Shown: positions 1-10,039 of the stretch, one piece after another
Position numbering within the stretch: the first letter of the stretch is position 1
Layout of the letters: each line of letters starts with the position of its first letter
Position numbers and translations under genes: made by a program
Notes under the pieces: generated by a model
The model's input: the letters and a program-made list of their open reading frames with translations, nothing else
Told to the model about the DNA's origin: nothing
Databases searched by the model: none
Assembly: GCA_947625815.1 (NCBI GenBank)
Contig: CANQPU010000019.1
Coordinates: forward strand, 1 to 33,668
From: an uncultured Oscillospiraceae bacterium
Lineage (GTDB): Bacteria > Bacillota > Clostridia > Oscillospirales > Oscillospiraceae
DNA length: 33,668 bases
Reading direction: 5' to 3'

Positions 1-1344
<1,344 letters not shown>

Positions 1345-1363
1345 TAACTCCACATGCGCTTTC

Positions 1364-1396
1364 AGCCGGCGTCCGACCCTTCGGACGCCGGCTTTC
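1364..1396 (+). terminator. Rho-independent terminator of groEL
   Basis: A perfect 13-bp GC-rich stem (1364-1376 pairing with 1381-1393) with a 4-base CCCT loop, running into TTTC. It lies just downstream of the groEL stop and upstream of the next promoter, so it separates the two units. The U-tract is short but the stem is very stable. Confidence 0.88.
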
Positions 1397-1401
1397 ATGA
1401 C

Positions 1402-1429
1402 TTGACAACGAATCCGGCGGGTGTATAAT
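1402..1429 (+). promoter_or_regulatory. Consensus sigma-A promoter of rpe-recR
   Basis: TTGACA at 1402-1407 and TATAAT at 1424-1429, both perfect consensus hexamers, separated by 16 bases. It sits between the groEL terminator and rpe. The predicted transcript starts near 1436, leaving a leader of roughly 148 bases before the rpe start codon. Confidence 0.88.
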
Positions 1430-1452
1430 GAAGAGAGATTTTGGGGAAGCCG

Positions 1453-1556
1453 CCGCCCCGACGGGGCGGGGAGGGGCGGCGCGCCGCACGCTCCCGCGCC
1501 CCTATATGAAAGCCGGTCGGCGCCGGCCGGCTACTTAAATTTTATGCCGGGGGCAT
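1453..1556 (+). promoter_or_regulatory. Structured 5' leader of rpe with three hairpins
   Basis: Three consecutive inverted repeats occur in the untranslated leader: 1453-1458 with 1464-1469, 1511-1516 with 1527-1532 (AGCCGG/CCGGCT), and 1544-1548 with 1552-1556 (ATGCC/GGCAT). None is followed by a run of T, so none looks like a terminator. No known riboswitch was recognised. The structure is visible, but in a GC-rich region some pairing is expected by chance, so a regulatory role is only a possibility. Confidence 0.35.
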
Positions 1557-1584
1557 TTGGGGTGCCACCGGGGAGGGACAAGCT

Positions 1585-2232
1585 ATGGTCAAGGTCGCGC
1601 CCAGCATTTTATCCGCCGATTTTGTACGTCTCGGCGAGGATATCCGGAGCATCGAGTCCGCGGATCTTTTGCACTTCGACGTGATGGACGGGGTCTTTGT
1701 GCCCAATTTATCCTTTGGACTTCCGGTTATAAAATGCGTGCGCGCCTTTACCGATTTGCCGCTGGATGTGCATCTGATGATCACCCGCCCCCTTGGGCTG
1801 GTGGAAAAATTTATTGACAAGGGCGCGGACATCGTGACCTTCCATCTGGAGGCGGACGACCCGGACAGGATCCTGGAGGCCCTTCGGCGCGTGAAGGCCC
1901 GGGGGAAAAAGGCCGGCCTGTCCGTCAAACCGGCCACGCCCGTTGCCGCGGTCGAGCCCTACGCCGAGCTTCTTGACAACCTGCTCATCATGTCGGTGGA
2001 GCCGGGCTTCGGCGGCCAGAGCTTCATGCCGGAAGCCCTGGGGAAGATCGAGGAGGCCCGCAGGCTCGTTGACCGGCTCGGAACGGGATGCGAGGTGGAG
2101 GTGGACGGCGGCATCAACCGCCGGACCGCCCGCCTGTGCGAGGACGCGGGCGCAACGGTCCTGGTCGCCGGAAGCGACGTATTCAAGGCCCCTGACCGGG
2201 CGGAGGAGATCAGAAACCTGAGAGGTAATTGA
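1585..2232 (+). CDS. rpe: Ribulose-phosphate 3-epimerase
   Basis: Cytosolic TIM-barrel enzyme interconverting D-ribulose 5-phosphate and D-xylulose 5-phosphate in the pentose phosphate pathway. At 215 residues it has the normal family length. Diagnostic motifs are APSILSADF near the start, HFDVMDG (His30, Asp32, Asp35, the metal/acid-base cluster), DVHLMI (His63), MSVEPGFGGQSF (phosphate loop) and EVDGGI (second catalytic Asp). The ATG at 1585 is preceded by GGAGGG seven bases upstream. The stop lies one base before the recR start, so the two genes are almost certainly co-transcribed from the promoter at 1402. A longer overlapping reading frame upstream in another phase has no support. Confidence 0.97.
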   Translation: MVKVAPSILSADFVRLGEDIRSIESADLLHFDVMDGVFVPNLSFGLPVIKCVRAFTDLPLDVHLMITRPLGLVEKFIDKGADIVTFHLEADDPDRILEALRRVKARGKKAGLSVKPATPVAAVEPYAELLDNLLIMSVEPGFGGQSFMPEALGKIEEARRLVDRLGTGCEVEVDGGINRRTARLCEDAGATVLVAGSDVFKAPDRAEEIRNLRGN

Positions 2233-2233
2233 C

Positions 2234-2833
2234 ATGAGCTTTTTCCCGTCGGCTCTTGATGAGCTTGTTGAAAGATTCGCGTCCCTGCCGGGCATCGGAC
2301 TCAAGTCCGCCCAGCGTCTCGCTTTTCATATCCTTTCCCTGCCCGAGGAGGAGGCCCGCGCCTTTGCCGGCGCCATCGTCTCCGCCCGGGAGAATGTCCA
2401 CACCTGCCCCGTGTGCCAGAACCTGACGGACCGGGACGTGTGCGACATCTGCCGGTCCGACCTGCGTGACGGGGAGGTCATCTGCGTGGTGGCCAGCCCC
2501 AAGGACGTTGCCGCCATTGAGAGATCCAATGAGTACAAGGGCCGTTATCACGTGCTCCACGGCGTTATCTCGCCCCTCAACCGCATCGGTCCCGATGATA
2601 TCCGCGTCAAGGAGCTGGTGGACCGGGTGGCGGACGGGAACGTCCGGGAGGTCATCATGGCCATGAACCCGGATACGGAGGGGGAGACGACGGCCAAGTA
2701 TATCGCCCGCCTTTTGAAGCCCTTCGGCGTCAGGGTCACACGCCTTGCCTACGGGATCCCCGTGGGGGCGAGCCTTGAGTTTGCCGATGACGCAACGCTG
2801 ATGCGCGCCCTTGAGGGCCGTCAGGAGATATGA
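2234..2833 (+). CDS. recR: Recombination mediator protein RecR
   Basis: RecR works with RecO (and RecF) to load RecA on single-stranded DNA during gap repair. The 199-residue protein has the usual architecture: helix-hairpin-helix around residues 10-30 (SLPGIGLKSAQRLAFHI), a C4 zinc finger with Cys58, Cys61, Cys70 and Cys73, and a Toprim domain from about residue 81 (VICVVASPKDVAAIE, then MNPDTEGETTA). The start is one base after the rpe stop, with AGAGGT eight bases upstream inside the end of rpe. Here recR follows rpe, whereas in many Firmicutes it follows dnaX and the YbaB/EbfC gene; neither is in the window. A terminator follows directly. Confidence 0.97.
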   Translation: MSFFPSALDELVERFASLPGIGLKSAQRLAFHILSLPEEEARAFAGAIVSARENVHTCPVCQNLTDRDVCDICRSDLRDGEVICVVASPKDVAAIERSNEYKGRYHVLHGVISPLNRIGPDDIRVKELVDRVADGNVREVIMAMNPDTEGETTAKYIARLLKPFGVRVTRLAYGIPVGASLEFADDATLMRALEGRQEI

Positions 2834-2839
2834 CAGCCG

Positions 2840-2865
2840 CGCCCGGGAGCCCTCCCGGGCGTTTT
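2840..2865 (+). terminator. Rho-independent terminator after recR
   Basis: A 9-bp stem (2840-2848 pairing with 2853-2861, CGCCCGGGA/TCCCGGGCG) with a GCCC loop, followed by TTTT at 2862-2865. It ends the rpe-recR unit. Confidence 0.88.
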
Positions 2866-2877
2866 CTGCGCTGAAGC

Positions 2878-2906
2878 TTGTAAAATCGGTCTGCCCGTTG
2901 TATAAT
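2878..2906 (+). promoter_or_regulatory. Sigma-A promoter of the HAD-dprA-topA-plsX-rnc run
   Basis: TTGTAA at 2878-2883 and a perfect TATAAT at 2901-2906 with a 17-base spacer, just after the recR terminator. No other convincing promoter or terminator was seen until 12774, so it may drive about 10 kb of genes. Confidence 0.8.
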
Positions 2907-2941
2907 AATCCAATCATCCGGAAAGTTGAGGTCAGGGGAAG

Positions 2942-3553
2942 ATGGCGTTCAGAAATGTGGTGTTCGACTTCGGGGGTGTCGTGGTGAATTATGATCCGGC
3001 CGGATATCTCCGGGGGCTTTTCGGGGACGGGGAGGCCGTATCCTATATCATGAAGCACCTCTTTGAAAGCGAGTACTGGCGGCTTTTCGACCAGGACAGG
3101 GCGGATCGGGCCGAGTGCAACGCCATCGTGCTGGAAAAGGCCCGGGAGGACGGCTTCGGGCCCCAGATGGAGCGCGTCCAGCGCCATTGGCTGGAGCTTA
3201 TGTGGACGAAGACCGATACCGTGGAGCTGGTGCGAAAGCTCCGGGACCGGGGCGTAAACGTCTACTACCTCACCAACATGCCTCGGGACGTGTGGCCGGA
3301 GTTTCTTGGCCGGGGGCTGGGGGACCTCTTCCTCGGCGGGGTCGCCTCCTTTGAGGTGGGGATCACGAAGCCCGACAGACGTATCTATGAGGAGCTCTTT
3401 TCCCGGTTTGGCTTAAAGTCCCAGGAGAGCCTCTTTTTTGACGATATGCCCGCCAATGTGGAGGGCGCGAAAAAGGCCGGCATGGAGGGCGTCGTTTTCA
3501 AAAGCGCCGAAGAGGCCCGGAAGGAGCTGGAAATAAGGGGGATCATCGCGTAG
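2942..3553 (+). CDS. HAD-superfamily hydrolase, YihX-like subgroup
   Basis: Probable cytosolic sugar-phosphate phosphatase of the HAD-IA type (203 residues). Motif I is VFDFGGVV: the nucleophile Asp9 is present, but the second acidic residue of the usual DxD is Gly11, as in the DxGG/DxGN variants of the YihX-like subgroup. Motif II is YLTNMP (Thr111), motif III is GITKPDRRIYEELF (Lys143), and motif IV is LFFDDMPANVEGAKKAGM (Asp167, Asp168). The stretch NMPRDVWPE resembles YihX, which acts on glucose 1-phosphate, but the substrate cannot be read from the sequence. AGGGG precedes the ATG. It is the first gene of its run and its stop overlaps the next start by one base. Confidence 0.88.
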   Translation: MAFRNVVFDFGGVVVNYDPAGYLRGLFGDGEAVSYIMKHLFESEYWRLFDQDRADRAECNAIVLEKAREDGFGPQMERVQRHWLELMWTKTDTVELVRKLRDRGVNVYYLTNMPRDVWPEFLGRGLGDLFLGGVASFEVGITKPDRRIYEELFSRFGLKSQESLFFDDMPANVEGAKKAGMEGVVFKSAEEARKELEIRGIIA

Positions 3554-4296
3554 TGGAGATAACGAGCAGGAAAAATCCGCGGGTAGCGCATTTCAAAAAG
3601 CTCGCCGTCTCCGGGGACTACCGGCGGGAGTGCGGGGAATATGTCTGCGACGGCGCCAAGCTCCTGCGGGAGGCCCTGAAATGGGGCGCGGAGATCCACG
3701 AGGTCATGGTCTGCGGAGAAGCGGAGGGAGAGCTGCCCGGGGATCTTACGGTCCATCGCGTGACCCGGGAGGTCCTGGAGGCCGCCTCCGCCGTGAAGAC
3801 CCCCCGGAAGGTGGTCTTCACCGTCGGCATCCCCCGGGAAACGGAGGAGCCGGACCTTGCGGGCGCGGTGATCCTTGAGAACATCCAGGATCCCGGGAAC
3901 GTGGGCACGGTCCTGCGCACGGCGGGCGCCTTTGAGGTCCCGCTGGTGGTGCTGTGCGGCGACTGCGCCGATGTATATAGCCCCAAGGTGGTGCGCGCCT
4001 CCATGGGGGCCGTTTTCCGTCAGAGGACCGCGGTGATGACGCTGGACCGGCTCGAAGCGGCCTCCCGGGACATAAAGATCTACGGCGCGGCGCTCCGGGA
4101 GGACGCCGGGGATATACGGCGCCTGGACCTGACGAACGCCGCCGTGGCCGTGGGGAACGAGGGCTCGGGGCTTTCGGAGCGGATGCTTTCGCTTTGCGCC
4201 GGCACGGCGATCATCCCCATGAGCCCCAAATGTGAATCTCTGAACGCCGCCGTTGCGGCGTCCGTCATCATGTGGGAGATGTTCCGAAGAAAATAG
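3553..4296 (+). CDS. TrmH/SpoU-family RNA 2'-O-methyltransferase
   Basis: S-adenosylmethionine-dependent methylation of a ribose 2'-OH in rRNA or tRNA by a SPOUT (knotted) enzyme. The 247 residues hold an N-terminal RNA-binding domain (residues 1-90, SRKNPRVAHFKKL) and a SPOUT domain with motif 1 ILENIQDPGNVGTVLRTA (Asn116), motif 2 AVAVGNEGSGLS (about 194-205) and motif 3 IIPMSPKCESLNAAVAAS. The layout matches RlmB/YsgA-type rRNA methyltransferases, but the target nucleotide cannot be assigned. It starts at GTG 3553, whose G is the last base of the upstream TAG, implying translational coupling. The purine-rich AAGGGGG lies about 11 bases upstream, a rather long spacing. Confidence 0.92.
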   Translation: MEITSRKNPRVAHFKKLAVSGDYRRECGEYVCDGAKLLREALKWGAEIHEVMVCGEAEGELPGDLTVHRVTREVLEAASAVKTPRKVVFTVGIPRETEEPDLAGAVILENIQDPGNVGTVLRTAGAFEVPLVVLCGDCADVYSPKVVRASMGAVFRQRTAVMTLDRLEAASRDIKIYGAALREDAGDIRRLDLTNAAVAVGNEGSGLSERMLSLCAGTAIIPMSPKCESLNAAVAASVIMWEMFRRK

Positions 4297-4317
4297 AAAG
4301 AGGGCAGGTGTGCGGCG

Positions 4318-5580
4318 TTGGCGGAGCTGAAATACTGGCTTTGGCTTGCCGGCAGGCGCGGGATCGCCAAGGCAAAGCTGGTTGAACTGCTGGATTATTT
4401 CGGTTCCCCGGATGAGGTCTATTTTTCCGGGGAGCCCTTCTATCGCCATGTGCTGGAGGGGGATATCAGCTCCCTTCTGGACAAGAGCATGGACGGGGCT
4501 CGCTCCATTCTGCGCCGATGCGACGATCTGGGCCTCTCCATAGTGACGATGGGCGACTCCGGATATCCGGCCAGGCTTGCCAACATCTATGACCCGCCGC
4601 TGGTGCTCTATGTGCGCGGGAAGCTCCCGAACCTTGACGAGGAGCCCGCCGTCGCCATGGTCGGCACGAGGGAGTGTACCCCCTACGGCCTTGTGACGGC
4701 GGAGAAGATCGCCTTTGAGACGGCAAAATGCGGCGGCATCATCGTCACGGGACTGGCCCGGGGGATCGATTCCGCCGCGGCGCGCGGGGCGCTTCGGGCG
4801 GGAGGCCGCGTCATCGGCGTTCTCGGCTGCGGCCTCGATATCGTGTACCCCCGCTCCAACAGAGCCCTGTTTGACGACGTGGCCGCCGTCGGCGCTCTCA
4901 TCTCCGAATTCCCGCCGGGGACGCCGCCGGAGGGAAAGAACTTCCCCGTCCGCAACCGGATCCTGTCAGGCATCTCCCTGGGCGTGACGCTCATTGAGGC
5001 GCCGGAGCGCTCCGGCGCGCTCATCACCGCCTCCCTGGCCCTTGAGCAGGGAAGGGACGTCTTCGTGGTCCCGGGGAACATCGACGCGGACTCCTGCCGG
5101 GGGTCTAACGCGCTCCTGCGCGAGGGGGCCAGCCCCGTGATGAGCGGCTGGGACATCATGGGACAGTATGAGACGCTCTTTCCCCACAGGATCAGCCGGC
5201 CGGACAGCCGCAGGCTCCTCCCCCTGGATGAGGGCGGCGCCCGTGAGCTGGTGGAAAGAGAGCTGAAGGAGGTCCGGGGGACCGGACCGAAAAGGCCCGC
5301 GGAGGGGCCGGCGCCGGATCGGAAGACGACAAAAAAAGTATTTGACAACGACAGCGCCCCGGGTTATATTGACATATTGGTGGACCCGGACACCCTGACG
5401 CTGGATGAGCGCGCCGTATTGAAGGCGCTGACCTCCCGCCGGCACGTGGATGAGATCATCGTCTCCTCCGGCCTGCCAGCCAGGGCCGTCATGTCTGCGC
5501 TGACCACCCTGGAGATCCAGGGATGCGTCACGCAGGAGCCGGGAAAGTATTTTGTACCGCATTTCAGGTTTTCGGAATAG
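4318..5580 (+). CDS. dprA: DNA-processing protein DprA (Smf)
   Basis: DprA binds incoming single-stranded DNA during natural transformation and loads RecA; it is also kept in many bacteria not known to be competent. The 420-residue protein has an N-terminal helical/SAM-like region, the Rossmann-like core with VAMVGTRECTPYG, VTGLARGIDSAAARGAL, GVLGCGLDIVYPRSN, FPVRNRILSGIS and RSGALITASLALEQGR, and a C-terminal winged helix (about 350-415). The start is TTG 4318: AGGTG ends seven bases upstream and the first residues (AELKYWLWLAGRRGI) align with the family N-terminus. A charged linker (about 305-345) separates core and winged helix. dprA-topA-trmFO is a standard Firmicutes order. Confidence 0.96.
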   Translation: MAELKYWLWLAGRRGIAKAKLVELLDYFGSPDEVYFSGEPFYRHVLEGDISSLLDKSMDGARSILRRCDDLGLSIVTMGDSGYPARLANIYDPPLVLYVRGKLPNLDEEPAVAMVGTRECTPYGLVTAEKIAFETAKCGGIIVTGLARGIDSAAARGALRAGGRVIGVLGCGLDIVYPRSNRALFDDVAAVGALISEFPPGTPPEGKNFPVRNRILSGISLGVTLIEAPERSGALITASLALEQGRDVFVVPGNIDADSCRGSNALLREGASPVMSGWDIMGQYETLFPHRISRPDSRRLLPLDEGGARELVERELKEVRGTGPKRPAEGPAPDRKTTKKVFDNDSAPGYIDILVDPDTLTLDERAVLKALTSRRHVDEIIVSSGLPARAVMSALTTLEIQGCVTQEPGKYFVPHFRFSE

Positions 5581-5602
5581 TTTTTAAGGACTGGTAAGGA
5601 GT

Positions 5603-7849
5603 ATGGCTAAAGGAAAGAATCTTGTCATTGTCGAGTCGCCGGCCAAGGCCAAGACCATCGGAAAATACCTGGGGCCCGACTATAAGGTCACGGCCTCCAT
5701 GGGGCATCTCAGGGACCTTCCGAAGAGCACCCTCGGCGTGGATATCGACGCCGGCTTTATCCCGGACTATCAGCCTGTAAAGGGCCGGGAGGACACCATC
5801 AGGGAGCTGGAGAAGGCCGCCGGCGCCTCCTCCCGGGTGTATCTCGCCACCGACCCGGACCGGGAGGGCGAGGCCATAAGCTGGCACCTCAAGGAGCTTC
5901 TTCATATCCCGGACGATCAGGTCTACCGCGTGACCTTCAACGAGATCACAAAGCGTGTGGTCAATGAGGAGATCCAAAAGCCCCGGGCCATCGATCAGGA
6001 TCTGGTGGACGCCCAGCAGGCCCGCCGTATCCTGGACCGCATCGTGGGCTATAAGCTCTCGCCGCTGCTCTGGACCAAGCTGAAATACGGCCTGTCCGCC
6101 GGACGCGTCCAGTCCGTGGCCACGCGCCTTGTGGTGGACCGGGAGGAGGAGATCCGCGCGTTCGTGCCGGAGGAGTATTGGATCCTGGAGGCGCGGCTGT
6201 GCCATTCGTCCGGCCAGAGCTTTACCGCCAAATATTTCGGCCGTGACGGCCGGAAGGCCGAGCTCTCCGGGGAGGATGAGGTCCTGAAGGTCCAGAGCGA
6301 CGTGGAGAACGCCCCCTTCACCGTGGACAGCGTCAGGAGAAAGGACTCCAAACGCACCCCCGCGCCCCCGTTCATCACCTCCACGCTCCAGCAGGAGGCC
6401 AGCCGGAAGCTGGGCATGACGCCCAGACGCACCATGGCCCTTGCCCAGCAGCTCTATGAGGGCGTGGATATCGAGGGCGAGGGGACCGTGGGCCTGATCA
6501 CCTACATGCGTACCGATTCCCTGCGCCTCTCCGACGAGGCTCTCGCCGCCGCGGGAGACCTGATCAGGTCCCGCTACGGCGCGGAATATTACGCCGGCGC
6601 CCCCAGGCGCTTTAAAAACAGGAACTCCGCGCAGGACGCCCATGAGGCCATCCGCCCCTCCGTGCCGGAGCTGACGCCCGAGCGGGTCCGCGGCAGCCTG
6701 CAGAACGACCTTTACAGGCTCTACAAGCTCATCTGGAACCGCTTCATCGCCAGCCAGATGGCCCCCGCCGTCTATGACAGCGTCACCGTGGACTTCCTCT
6801 GCGCGGGACACATCTTCCGCTCCTCCTGCAACGCCCTGAAATTCGCCGGCTTCACCGCCGTCTACGAGGAGGGGCGGGACGAGGACTCCGATACGCGGGA
6901 GATCCCCCTCCCGGCTATGACCGCGGGGGAGACGGTGGAGCTACTTGAGCTCATCAAGGAGCAGAAATTCACCCAGCCCCCGGCCCGCTACACCGAGGCC
7001 ACGTTGATCCGCGAGATGGAGGAGACGGGGATAGGCCGCCCCTCCACCTATGCACCCACGGTCTCCACCATCCTGGACAGGGAATATGTGGTGAAGGACG
7101 GGAAAAACCTGCGTCCCACGCCCCTGGGCGAGGTGGTGACGAACCTGATGAAGGAGCGCTTTGCCGATATCGTCTCTCCCGGCTTTACCGCCGGCATGGA
7201 GGAGACTCTCGACAGCGTCGAGAAGGGGAAAAAGCAGTGGCAGCAGGTGCTGGCCGACTTTTACGGCGGCTTCAGCAGATCCCTGGCGGAGGCTGAGAAG
7301 GCCCTGGAGGGGGAGCATCTGAAGATCCCCGACGAGGAGTCCGACGAGATCTGCCCCGAGTGCGGCCGAAGGCTCGTGGTCAAGTCCGGGCGGTTCGGGC
7401 GGTTCCTGGCCTGCCCCGGATATCCCGACTGCAAATTCACCAAGCCCATCGTCATAGAAATGCCCGGAAAGTGCCCCCGGTGCGGCTCGCGTATCCTGAA
7501 GCGCACCAGCAAGAACGGCTACGCCTACTACGCCTGCGAGCGCGGAAAGGACTGCGGCTTTATGACCTGGGACGTCCCCACCGGGGAAAACTGCCCCGAG
7601 TGCGGCCATACGCTTTTCAAAAAGTCCGGCCGCGGCTTCAATAAGCCCTTCTGCGTCAATGAGAAATGCTCCCGCTTTGTCCCCGAGGACAAGCGCGGCT
7701 ATCCGAAAAAGACCGCCGGGGACGGGTCGGCGGAGAAAAAGACCAGCGAAAAGAAACCGGCGGCCAAAAAGACCGCGGGGAACACGGCATCCAAGAAAAC
7801 GGCCGCGAAAAGGCCCGCCTCCGGGAAAACCGCCGGAGGAAAAGAATGA
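5603..7849 (+). CDS. topA: DNA topoisomerase I (type IA)
   Basis: Relaxes negatively supercoiled DNA by nicking one strand through a 5'-phosphotyrosine. The 748 residues comprise a Toprim domain ([18 protein letters not shown] and [15 protein letters not shown]), the toroidal core with catalytic Tyr301 in [14 protein letters not shown], three C4 zinc ribbons (about 583-690: [24 protein letters not shown]), and a Lys/Ala-rich tail (about 701-748) with repeated KKTA-like units that probably bind DNA by charge. AAGGAG ends one base before the ATG, too close for an ideal ribosome site; a second AAGGA ends 12 bases before it. The family N-terminus ([13 protein letters not shown]) still supports this start. 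It overlaps trmFO by four bases (ATGA). Confidence 0.98.
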   Translation: MAKGKNLVIVESPAKAKTIGKYLGPDYKVTASMGHLRDLPKSTLGVDIDAGFIPDYQPVKGREDTIRELEKAAGASSRVYLATDPDREGEAISWHLKELLHIPDDQVYRVTFNEITKRVVNEEIQKPRAIDQDLVDAQQARRILDRIVGYKLSPLLWTKLKYGLSAGRVQSVATRLVVDREEEIRAFVPEEYWILEARLCHSSGQSFTAKYFGRDGRKAELSGEDEVLKVQSDVENAPFTVDSVRRKDSKRTPAPPFITSTLQQEASRKLGMTPRRTMALAQQLYEGVDIEGEGTVGLITYMRTDSLRLSDEALAAAGDLIRSRYGAEYYAGAPRRFKNRNSAQDAHEAIRPSVPELTPERVRGSLQNDLYRLYKLIWNRFIASQMAPAVYDSVTVDFLCAGHIFRSSCNALKFAGFTAVYEEGRDEDSDTREIPLPAMTAGETVELLELIKEQKFTQPPARYTEATLIREMEETGIGRPSTYAPTVSTILDREYVVKDGKNLRPTPLGEVVTNLMKERFADIVSPGFTAGMEETLDSVEKGKKQWQQVLADFYGGFSRSLAEAEKALEGEHLKIPDEESDEICPECGRRLVVKSGRFGRFLACPGYPDCKFTKPIVIEMPGKCPRCGSRILKRTSKNGYAYYACERGKDCGFMTWDVPTGENCPECGHTLFKKSGRGFNKPFCVNEKCSRFVPEDKRGYPKKTAGDGSAEKKTSEKKPAAKKTAGNTASKKTAAKRPASGKTAGGKE

Positions 7850-9144
7850 AGCGCGCCTGCGTCGTCGGCGCCGGCCTTGCCGGCTCCGAGGCCGCCTGGC
7901 AGATGGCGCGGCGCGGGATCCAGGTCACGCTCTATGAGATGAAGCCCCTGTCGCGCTCGCCCGCCCATGTGGCCGACACCTTCGCCGAGCTCGTCTGCTC
8001 AAACTCCCTGCGCAGCGACGAGCTGACCAACGCCGTGGGCCTCCTCAAGGAGGAGATGCGCCGGCTCGGCTCCGTCATCATGGAGTGCGCCGACGCCCAC
8101 CGCGTCCCCGCCGGGGGAGCGCTGGCCGTGGACCGGGAGGGCTTTTCCCGGGCCGTTACCGAAAAGCTGGAGAACCACCCCAATATCACCGTCGTCCGTG
8201 AGCGGGTCGCCAGGATCCCGGAGGGGCGCGTGATCATTGCCACCGGGCCCCTGACCGAGGGGGCCATGGCCGCTGAGATCGAAAAGCTCTGCCCGGAGAC
8301 GGAGCTCCACTTTTTTGACGCGGTGGCGCCCATCGTCACCCTGGAGAGCGTGGACATGGACTCCGCCTGGTTCGCCTCCCGTTACGACAAGGGGACGGCG
8401 GATTATGTAAACTGTCCCTTGGAAAAGGACGAGTATATCGCCTTCGTCACGGAGCTTCGCGGCGCGGAGGAGGCCCCTCTTCACGGCTTTGAGGATTCCG
8501 GCGTGTTCGAGGGCTGTATGCCGGTGGAGGTCATGGCCAGGAGGGGCCTGGATACCCTCCGCTATGGGCCGCTGAAGCCCGTGGGCCTCCGGGACCCCAG
8601 GACCGGCCGGGAGCCCTACGCGGTCGTGCAGCTGCGGATGGACAACGCGGACGGGACCTTGTATAACATGGTCGGCTTTCAGACGCACCTTAAATTCCCC
8701 GAGCAGCGGCGGGTCTTTTCCATGATCCCGGCGCTCAGGAACGCGGAATTTGTCCGCTATGGGGTCATGCACCGAAACACCTATCTGGATTCTCCGAAGC
8801 TGCTGGACCGCTATTACAGGCTCAGATCCCAGCCCCGCATCACCTTCGCGGGGCAGATGACCGGGGTGGAGGGCTACATCGAGTCCGCCGCGTCGGGGAT
8901 GCTGGCCGGCATCGAGACGGCCCGGGAGCTTCTGGGCCTCCCCCCGGTGGATTTCCCGCGGGAGACGGCCATCGGCGCGCTGGCGGCCTATGTCTCCGGC
9001 GGGAGCGTAGGGCCATTTCAGCCCATGAATATCAATTTCGGGATCATCTCGCCGCTCGGCTTCCGCGTCCGGGGCAAGCGCAACAAAAACGCTGCCATCT
9101 CGGAGCGGAGCCTGAAGATAGTGGATCTGTTGTCGGCGGAATGA
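7846..9144 (+). CDS. trmFO: Methylenetetrahydrofolate-tRNA-(uracil-5-)-methyltransferase TrmFO
   Basis: FAD-dependent enzyme forming m5U at position 54 of tRNA with methylenetetrahydrofolate as carbon donor, the route typical of Firmicutes. At 432 residues it has the family length. The FAD dinucleotide motif [13 protein letters not shown] lies at the N-terminus, followed by the signature [14 protein letters not shown] and, near the C-terminus, [17 protein letters not shown] and [11 protein letters not shown]. The frame is open 180 bases further upstream, but that extension lies inside topA and lacks family similarity. ATG 7846 forms an ATGA overlap with the topA stop and begins [10 protein letters not shown], so it is the start. 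The purine-rich end of topA supplies the ribosome site. Confidence 0.97.
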   Translation: MKRACVVGAGLAGSEAAWQMARRGIQVTLYEMKPLSRSPAHVADTFAELVCSNSLRSDELTNAVGLLKEEMRRLGSVIMECADAHRVPAGGALAVDREGFSRAVTEKLENHPNITVVRERVARIPEGRVIIATGPLTEGAMAAEIEKLCPETELHFFDAVAPIVTLESVDMDSAWFASRYDKGTADYVNCPLEKDEYIAFVTELRGAEEAPLHGFEDSGVFEGCMPVEVMARRGLDTLRYGPLKPVGLRDPRTGREPYAVVQLRMDNADGTLYNMVGFQTHLKFPEQRRVFSMIPALRNAEFVRYGVMHRNTYLDSPKLLDRYYRLRSQPRITFAGQMTGVEGYIESAASGMLAGIETARELLGLPPVDFPRETAIGALAAYVSGGSVGPFQPMNINFGIISPLGFRVRGKRNKNAAISERSLKIVDLLSAE

Positions 9145-9161
9145 AGAATTGAGCTACGATT

Positions 9162-9962
9162 ATGGATCAAACCGAGCAAATGCGCCTTCCCCCCGGAATC
9201 GAGCGGAGAACGCGGGGGCTTACTTACACGGAAAACGTCATCGGACAGTCCGGCGCCGCCGTGCGGATGTATGAGGACATGGTCCTGAAGATCCAGCCCT
9301 CCGCCCCGTGGACAGAGCGGGAGGCCGCGGTTCTGAGATGGCTTCAGGGGAAGGTCCCTGCGCCCTGTGTGATCGACTGGGAGGAGCGGGAGGGGAGGAC
9401 CTTTCTGCTGATGACCAGGGTGAAGGGGAGAATGGCGTGTGACCCGTTCTTTCTGGACCGGCCCGAGATGTTGACCCAGCGTCTGGCGGAGGCCATGGGG
9501 ATGCTTTGGGACACGGACATCTCGGACTGTCCTGTGACGCGGGACCAGGAGACGGAGCTTTCGGAGGCGCGCCTTCGCGTAGAGCGGGGCCTGGTGGACA
9601 TGGACAATACGGACCCCGCCACCTTCGGCCCGGGGGGCTTTAAGGACCCGGAGTCCCTGCTGCGCTGGCTGGAGCGAAACCGGCCGGACTACGAGCCGGT
9701 GCTGTCCCACGGCGATCTCTGCCTTCCCAATATCCTCCTGGACGAGACGGGCGTCTCCGGCTTCATCGACCTGGGCGACGCCGGCGTCGGCGACCGCTGG
9801 CGTGATATTGCCCTGTGCCGCCGCAGCCTGCGGGACAATCTGGTCGGAGTACACGCCTCCGGGATGAGACCCGATTTCTCGGACCGTCTCTTTGACGTCC
9901 TGGGCATCCGGCCTGACCCGGATAAGCTCCGATGGTATCTCCTCCTGGACGAGCTGTTTTGA
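9162..9962 (+). CDS. APH(3')-like aminoglycoside phosphotransferase
   Basis: Protein-kinase-fold enzyme of the aminoglycoside 3'-phosphotransferase family, 266 residues, expected to transfer phosphate from ATP to a 3'-hydroxyl of an aminoglycoside or related molecule. Visible residues are Lys43 (MVLKIQ) and Glu54 for ATP placement, the Brenner-type motif LSHGDLCLPN with catalytic Asp185 and Asn190, and metal-binding Asp203 in GFIDLGDAG. The 185/190/203 spacing equals that remembered for APH(3')-IIIa (190/195/208). The segments DISDCP and RSLRDN and the last residues LLLDELF also resemble that enzyme. GC-rich codon use matches its neighbours, so recent transfer is not evident. The start has no strong Shine-Dalgarno site. 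Whether it confers resistance is unknown. Confidence 0.85.
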   Translation: MDQTEQMRLPPGIERRTRGLTYTENVIGQSGAAVRMYEDMVLKIQPSAPWTEREAAVLRWLQGKVPAPCVIDWEEREGRTFLLMTRVKGRMACDPFFLDRPEMLTQRLAEAMGMLWDTDISDCPVTRDQETELSEARLRVERGLVDMDNTDPATFGPGGFKDPESLLRWLERNRPDYEPVLSHGDLCLPNILLDETGVSGFIDLGDAGVGDRWRDIALCRRSLRDNLVGVHASGMRPDFSDRLFDVLGIRPDPDKLRWYLLLDELF

Positions 9963-10039
9963 TTGGATGCCCCAGCGGATCGAGCCGCGTTCCCATAAAG
10001 AGCAGGGAGCAAGAAATAGAGCAGGAAAGAGGTTTTCTT

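Noticed and set aside
1421-1684. An 87-codon open frame spanning the rpe leader
   Set aside because: It overlaps the certain rpe start in another phase, has no ribosome site and runs through hairpin-forming GC-rich leader sequence.
7666-7845. In-frame 60-codon N-terminal extension of trmFO
   Set aside because: It lies inside the topA zinc-ribbon and tail region and has no TrmFO similarity; ATG 7846 starts the FAD motif at the expected distance.
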